NCBI GenBank assembly: GCA_002382605.1
Contig: DFYG01000161.1
Span: 1-9,735 of the forward strand
DNA length: 9,735 nucleotides
Reading direction: 5' to 3'
Source of the DNA: Synergistaceae bacterium UBA4088
Lineage (GTDB): Bacteria; Synergistota; Synergistia; Synergistales; Thermovirgaceae
Shown: one piece after another, positions 6,400-9,735 of the stretch
Layout of the letters: every line of letters begins with the position of its first letter
Position numbering within the stretch: the stretch's first letter is position 1
The notes under the pieces: generated by a model
Databases searched by the model: none
Told to the model about the DNA's origin: nothing
What the model saw: only the letters and a program-made list of their open reading frames with translations
Translations under genes and position numbers: made by a program

Positions 6400-6415
6400 C
6401 ATACTCCTCAGTATG
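6400..6415. repeat. small hairpin CATACT/AGTATG upstream of the deacetylase
   Basis: A perfect 6-bp inverted repeat with a CCTC loop ends 15 nt before the Shine-Dalgarno site of the deacetylase. It lacks a T tract, so it is not an intrinsic terminator. TTGACG (6380-6385) upstream resembles a -35 but has no good -10 at the right distance. Confidence 0.3.
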
Positions 6416-6443
6416 CTGTAGGATATAAACGGGGTGATCGCAG

Positions 6444-7241
6444 ATGTTTCCCGGCTTGCCGAAACGCTCCGTCTGGGTGGTGCTTGCGTTCTTTTTGCTG
6501 GGCCCGGCTTTTACGGTTTGGAGCGGGAGTAACTGGCACCAGGCCGCGATGCGCCACGAAAATGAAAAACCTTTCGAGTGGGGGCAGGAAGTCAGCGGAG
6601 TCGTCACTCGCTTCGAATCTGGAGAAGGAAAACCCGTCGCACTGACCTTTGACGCGTGCGGAGGCAGCGTCAATGGGTGCGGGTTCGATGCTGATCTCAT
6701 CGGTTTTCTTCGCAGGGAGAATGTTCCCGCGACCCTCTTCATAAACGCCCGCTGGATAGCAGCCAACCCCGAACTATTTGCCGACCTGGCCGCCGACCCG
6801 CTCTTCGAGATAGCCAATCACGGTTACGCTCATAAGCCTCTTTCGGTGAGCGGAAAAGAGGCTTACGGGATCCCCGGAACAAAAAATGCCCTTGAGGCTG
6901 CATGGGAGATCGAGGGGGGAGCTGAAGCTATCGAAAAGGCATCCGGCAGGAGGCCGCGCTTCTTTCGCTCCGGAACCAACCACTACGACGAGTTCTCCGT
7001 GAAGATAGCCCGCGACCTGGGACATAAGGTCATCGGCTGCAGCGTCAATGGCGACGGGGGAGCCACGTTATCCGCACAAGAGGTAAAAAAACAGCTTCTT
7101 TCTGTGAGACCCGGCGACATTGCCCTGATGCACATGAACCGACCGGAAGGAGAAACAGCGGAGGGTGTCTCACTGGCGCTTGGCACTCTCCGGGAGAAGG
7201 GGTTTTCATTCGTGCGCCTTTCGGAAGTTCTCCAGGAGTGA
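6444..7241 (+). CDS. membrane-anchored polysaccharide deacetylase (CE4 / NodB-like)
   Basis: A 265-residue CE4 carbohydrate esterase that should remove N-acetyl groups from a cell-wall or exopolysaccharide glycan outside the cytoplasm. Residues 8-28 are a hydrophobic segment after KR, acting as an anchor or uncleaved signal. The catalytic domain starts near 63. Motif 1 is LTFDACGG (67-74), with D70 as catalytic base; the usual second Asp is Ala, a variant typical of the TFDACGG subgroup. Motif 2 is HGYAH (126-130), giving H126/H130 as metal ligands. Motif 3 is RFFRSG (172-177) and motif 5 LMHMN (228-232) with H230. An aromatic-poor region before motif 3 is normal for the family. GGGGTGA (6431-6437) sits 6 nt before the ATG. 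The length is that of a minimal single-domain member. No glycan-synthesis gene stands next to it, so the substrate (peptidoglycan or a biofilm polymer) is open; the upstream c-di-GMP gene is compatible with a biofilm role but does not prove it. Confidence 0.87.
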   Translation: MFPGLPKRSVWVVLAFFLLGPAFTVWSGSNWHQAAMRHENEKPFEWGQEVSGVVTRFESGEGKPVALTFDACGGSVNGCGFDADLIGFLRRENVPATLFINARWIAANPELFADLAADPLFEIANHGYAHKPLSVSGKEAYGIPGTKNALEAAWEIEGGAEAIEKASGRRPRFFRSGTNHYDEFSVKIARDLGHKVIGCSVNGDGGATLSAQEVKKQLLSVRPGDIALMHMNRPEGETAEGVSLALGTLREKGFSFVRLSEVLQE

Positions 7242-7257
7242 TCTCTCTTTCTCCCGC

Positions 7258-7590
7258 ACCCTGGACCTGCTTGCGGAAAAGGGAAAAGATGTGCAGGAGA
7301 TCCTTGTTCACGACAGGGCACACAAAAAACCCTTTGGGTCTCCGATCCGGCTGGCATTGTAGCCTTTTGTTCCAGTTCTTCCGGCAAAAGACCGGCCCGA
7401 AGCGGAGTACCGGGTCAACAGGGTGTCCGGAGCGGTAATTGCGGGGTTTGGCACGGTAGCGGTATTCAGCGTGATCGAATGTTGGCCCGGGGAGAGCCTT
7501 TCAGCTCTGTTCACCCTTGACCGCTATTACAACCCCGGCCAGGATCAGCGCTCCACCCAGGATCTTGGCGAGGGTAAGGGTCTCACCTAA
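7258..7590 (+). pseudogene. possible remnant of a plus-strand gene (interrupted frame)
   Basis: One plus frame from 7258 reads protein-like (TLDLLAEKGKDVQEILVHDR...), meets a TAG at 7360-7362, then stays open to 7590 and reads protein-like again (AEYRVNRVSGAVIAGFGTV..., then IECWPGESLSAL). In the second piece third positions are mostly G or C, as in neighbouring genes. The last 90 bases overlap the EamA gene on the other strand. A minus-strand frame (7514-7308, 68 residues) also crosses this stretch but has a duller composition. No family is recognised and no start signal is clear; 7242-7500 may equally be non-coding. Confidence 0.2.
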
Positions 7591-8382
7591 CAGGGCCCAG
7601 GCCATAATTGTTGCCCCGATCGGTTCGCCGAGAAGGGCAACCGCCACCAGGCTTGCGCTCAGGTATCGCAGGGACCAGTTGTAGCTGCTGTGCCCCATTA
7701 TCTGGGAGATGAGCGCCATACCGACAAAAGCCCCCCATGTTACCCCGGTGAAGCCTTTCAGAGGAAGACCCGCCGCAATGATCACGATAAGAAGTACGAC
7801 AGCGGCAGCTCCGTAGCAGATGAACGTGTAGACCGGAAGGCTCACCTTCGCCCTGACAACGCGCCCTGTCAGGAAGTAGAGCGTAGCGAACCAGGCTCCC
7901 AGGAGTGCGAGAAAGTCCCCGAAAAGAGCCGTCCCGCCAAGTGTGAAATCCCCCGCGCTTATAACCAGAACTCCGCAGAAGCTAACTCCTATACCCACCC
8001 ATGTCAGACGGCTGACGCGCTCCTTGCTGACGAATGGCGCCAGGATGGCTGTCCAGACGGGTATTGTCTCCACGATCACCACGCTGCTCGCGACCGAGGT
8101 GTAAAAAAGAGACGTGATCCATGTTGAAAAATGAAGGGCCAGGAACATTCCTGCAAGCAGTACGCGGAAAAAATCGCCCCTGCCAAGGGCCAACACCTCA
8201 CCCCGGTGACGTAAAAGCACAAGGGGCAGCATTACGGCGGCGGCGATCCCTGACCGGTAAAACGATATGACCAGCGGCGAAGCATCTGCGTAACGGGCAA
8301 ATATGGAACCGGTCGAAATGCCGATGACTCCAAGTACAAGAACAATAAGTGGTGTAAAACGGCCCGGGCCTGGATCTGTCAC
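7501..8382 (-). CDS. EamA-family (DMT superfamily) transporter
   Basis: A 293-residue integral membrane protein made of two repeated EamA halves of five helices each, the normal length and layout of drug/metabolite exporters such as RhaT- or YdcZ-like permeases. The first repeat contains SFYRSGIAAAVMLPLVLL (40-57) and ends near 145; its fourth helix has the conserved ASSVVIVETIPVW (98-110). The second repeat (about 150-290) carries the same pattern in LSASLVAVALLGEPIGATIM (241-260), followed by the GE-containing loop ALLGETLTLAKILGG (263-277), typical of the family. The start is GTG at 8382-8380, chosen because AGAGGTGA lies 6 nt upstream (8396-8389) and no upstream ATG in frame has a comparable site. 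The substrate cannot be inferred from sequence. It is divergent from the MOT1 gene and ends beside the interrupted reading at 7258-7500. Confidence 0.87.
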   Translation of the reverse strand: MTDPGPGRFTPLIVLVLGVIGISTGSIFARYADASPLVISFYRSGIAAAVMLPLVLLRHRGEVLALGRGDFFRVLLAGMFLALHFSTWITSLFYTSVASSVVIVETIPVWTAILAPFVSKERVSRLTWVGIGVSFCGVLVISAGDFTLGGTALFGDFLALLGAWFATLYFLTGRVVRAKVSLPVYTFICYGAAAVVLLIVIIAAGLPLKGFTGVTWGAFVGMALISQIMGHSSYNWSLRYLSASLVAVALLGEPIGATIMAWALLGETLTLAKILGGALILAGVVIAVKGEQS

Positions 8383-8565
8383 GAAGTTTCACCTCTTGGA
8401 TCGATGTGATCCTGAAATTTTTATTTCTCGACGAGCATAGCATACAAAGCAGAACGGGGAACAGAAATTTTTCGAGAACTTCCAGTTTCACAGGGCGACT
8501 GAAACATCTATCGAACGACACCTTGTTGTGTTAACCTTGAAAAACTTGTGATCGCGGAGGAAATA
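8383..8565. other. divergent intergenic region between EamA and MOT1 genes
   Basis: These 183 bp hold both ribosome sites and small repeats but no clear promoter. GTTTCA (8485-8490) and TGAAAC (8500-8505) are inverted copies around a 9-nt GC-rich loop. GAAATTTTT occurs twice as a direct repeat (8414-8422, 8464-8472). TATGCT copies on the minus strand could be -10 elements for EamA without a good -35. I see no molybdenum-cofactor riboswitch, although I could not test for one. Confidence 0.35.
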
Positions 8566-9678
8566 ATGGCTAAAATCGGCTCATTCGAATTCAGCCTGAG
8601 AGAGCTGGGAGGTTCCCTGGGAGATTTTGGAACGCTGCTTCCGCTTGCAGTAGGCTATGTTACTGTGTGCGGCGTCGACCCCGCCGGTTTACTCGTCTTC
8701 ATGGGGCTGGCCAACATCGTCACGGGGCTGCTCTACCGTCTCCCCATGCCCATAGAACCGATGAAGGTCCTGGCCGTAATGGCCATCGCACAGGCTTGGA
8801 GTCCCGAGCAAGTTTACGCTTCCGGGTTCGCGATGGGAATAACATGGCTCATCCTCGGATCCTCCGGAATTATTACCTGGCTCGCCTCCCACATTCCGCG
8901 ATCCGTGATCAGGGGGATCCAGCTATCCCTCGGCCTGCTGCTTATCATCCAGGGTGCAAGAATGGCTCATTCATCCCTTCTTCTTGCGGGAATTTCGCTC
9001 CTGCTTATTCTCGTGCTCCGCGACAGCCGTTTTGCCCCCGCGTCGGTGGTTCTGGTTCTCGGGGGTGTTGTCCTCATGGCCGTCAATGGTGACCTGCCAG
9101 CCATCCAGGAGATATCGCTCGCCTTTCCTTCGATCCGGGGCGTCTCCATGGATCTTTTGTGGCCGGCAATGCGTGACGGCGGCTTTTCGCAGATCCCGCT
9201 GACCGCAACGAACGCGGTGATAGCCACTGCGGCTCTCATCACCGAATACTGGCCCGACCGGAAAGTGACCGCGAGGCAACTGTCACTGAACATGGGTATC
9301 ATGAACCTTGTCGGACCTTTTATTGGAGGAATTCCACTCTGCCACGGAGCCGGAGGTCTCGCCGGGCAGTATTATTTCGGAGCCCGCACGGGCGGAGCCA
9401 ATATTATCGAAGGATCCCTGGAGATCGCGCTGGGGCTATTTTTCGCAGGGTATATCGGGACCGTTTTCCAGTCATTTCCGATGGCGATAGTGGGTGCGAT
9501 GATGGTGATGGTCGGGGTGGAAATGGCAAAGTTCACAACTTCCGTCCGTACTTCAGGAGACTGGACCGTCGTAATCGCTACAGTAGCGGTTTCTCTATAC
9601 TGGAACATGGCTGCCGGATTCGGAGCAGGCCTGGCTGTTTCCTGGATCCTTGAGAAACACACACACCGACGGGCCTGA
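8566..9678 (+). CDS. MOT1-family sulfate/molybdate transporter
   Basis: A 370-residue polytopic membrane protein of the MFS_MOT1 (SulP-related) family, which imports molybdate or sulfate without a STAS domain. The N-terminus FSLRELGGSLGDFGTLLPL (9-27) and RLPMPIEPMKVLAVMAIA (58-75) are the two family signatures, the second being the PxxPMK-type loop. Further hallmarks are GIPLCHGAGGLAGQYYFGAR (255-274) and GSLEIALGLFF (283-293). About ten hydrophobic helices can be counted, ending in a short basic tail (HTHRRA). I chose ATG at 8566 because GGAGG (8556-8560) lies 5 nt before it; a GTG six codons upstream would put that site inside the gene. No molybdate ABC or cofactor genes are visible nearby, so the choice between molybdate, tungstate and sulfate is open. 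Family assignment is firm. Confidence 0.88.
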   Translation: MAKIGSFEFSLRELGGSLGDFGTLLPLAVGYVTVCGVDPAGLLVFMGLANIVTGLLYRLPMPIEPMKVLAVMAIAQAWSPEQVYASGFAMGITWLILGSSGIITWLASHIPRSVIRGIQLSLGLLLIIQGARMAHSSLLLAGISLLLILVLRDSRFAPASVVLVLGGVVLMAVNGDLPAIQEISLAFPSIRGVSMDLLWPAMRDGGFSQIPLTATNAVIATAALITEYWPDRKVTARQLSLNMGIMNLVGPFIGGIPLCHGAGGLAGQYYFGARTGGANIIEGSLEIALGLFFAGYIGTVFQSFPMAIVGAMMVMVGVEMAKFTTSVRTSGDWTVVIATVAVSLYWNMAAGFGAGLAVSWILEKHTHRRA

Positions 9679-9711
9679 TTTAAATCAGACTCGGGAAAGA
9701 GGATTTTTCCC
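9675..9711. terminator. palindrome over the MOT1 stop codon plus a second hairpin
   Basis: CTGATTTAAATCAG (9675-9688) is a perfect 14-bp palindrome containing the TGA stop. Right after it GGGAAA (9693-9698) pairs with TTTCCC (9706-9711) around 7 nt. No T tract follows, so intrinsic termination would be inefficient; transcript-end protection or attenuation before the next gene is possible. Confidence 0.3.
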
Positions 9712-9723
9712 TGGAGCAGGAAC

Positions 9724-9735
9724 ATGACATACTCC
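9724..9735 (+). CDS. possible first codons of a downstream gene, cut by window edge
   Basis: An ATG at 9724-9726 starts MTYS and runs off the window. GGAG (9713-9716) and AGGA (9718-9721) precede it by 7 and 2 nt. If real, the gene begins 45 bp after the MOT1 stop and could share its transcript. Nothing can be said about function. Confidence 0.25.

Noticed and set aside
7308..7514. 68-codon minus-strand frame beside the EamA gene
   Set aside because: No ribosome site, overlaps the EamA C-terminus, and shows bland composition; the plus frame in the same place is more protein-like though interrupted.
1..9735. tRNA, rRNA, CRISPR array, transposase or phage attachment site
   Set aside because: No cloverleaf-like or rRNA-like stretch, no regularly spaced long repeats and no transposase motifs were seen on either strand.

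Overview
The window carries seven recognisable protein genes plus one broken or frameshifted gene, and no rRNA, tRNA, CRISPR array or insertion sequence that I can see. The mix (glycolipid-type glycosyltransferases, an EAL/CBS/GGDEF signalling protein, an anchored CE4 deacetylase, an EamA exporter-like protein and a MOT1-type oxyanion transporter), the strong Shine-Dalgarno sites and the moderate GC suggest a bacterial chromosome. An anaerobic lineage such as Synergistota or Desulfobacterota would fit, but this is an impression from gene content, not a phylogenetic result.

Layout. Minus strand: the start of a membrane dipeptidase (M19) runs off the left edge (1-414, TTG start), preceded by a small secreted protein whose frame breaks near its C-terminus (536-987). 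A 171-bp divergent intergenic region (988-1158), rich in repeats, separates it from a plus-strand pair: a GT28/MGDG-synthase-type glycosyltransferase (1159-2322) and, 5 bp later, a calcineurin-like metallophosphoesterase of the LpxH/PlcP type (2328-3161). Converging on this pair is a GT4 glycosyltransferase (3239-4252, minus). A second divergent region (4253-4494) leads to a 615-residue EAL-CBS-GGDEF protein (4495-6342), followed by a membrane-anchored polysaccharide deacetylase (6444-7241). A 259-bp stretch with protein-like but interrupted reading (7242-7500) precedes a minus-strand EamA transporter (7501-8382). The right end holds a plus-strand MOT1-family sulfate/molybdate transporter (8566-9678) and possibly the first codons of another gene.

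How the genes may work together. The most coherent reading is that 1159-4252 is a polar-lipid module. In phosphate-starved proteobacteria, PlcP (a metallophosphoesterase usually auto-annotated as UDP-2,3-diacylglucosamine hydrolase) releases diacylglycerol from phospholipids, and an adjacent glycosyltransferase converts it to phosphorus-free glycolipid. Here a PlcP/LpxH-like protein sits with two glycosyltransferases of the types that glycosylate diacylglycerol. The divergent region upstream holds two 7-4-7 direct repeats resembling Pho boxes, one on each strand, and the plus-strand one is followed 9 bp later by a good -10. Phosphate control of the module, and perhaps of the divergent small secreted protein, is therefore a testable inference. 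The remaining genes (c-di-GMP signalling, cell-envelope deacetylation, EamA, MOT1) look like independent transcription units.
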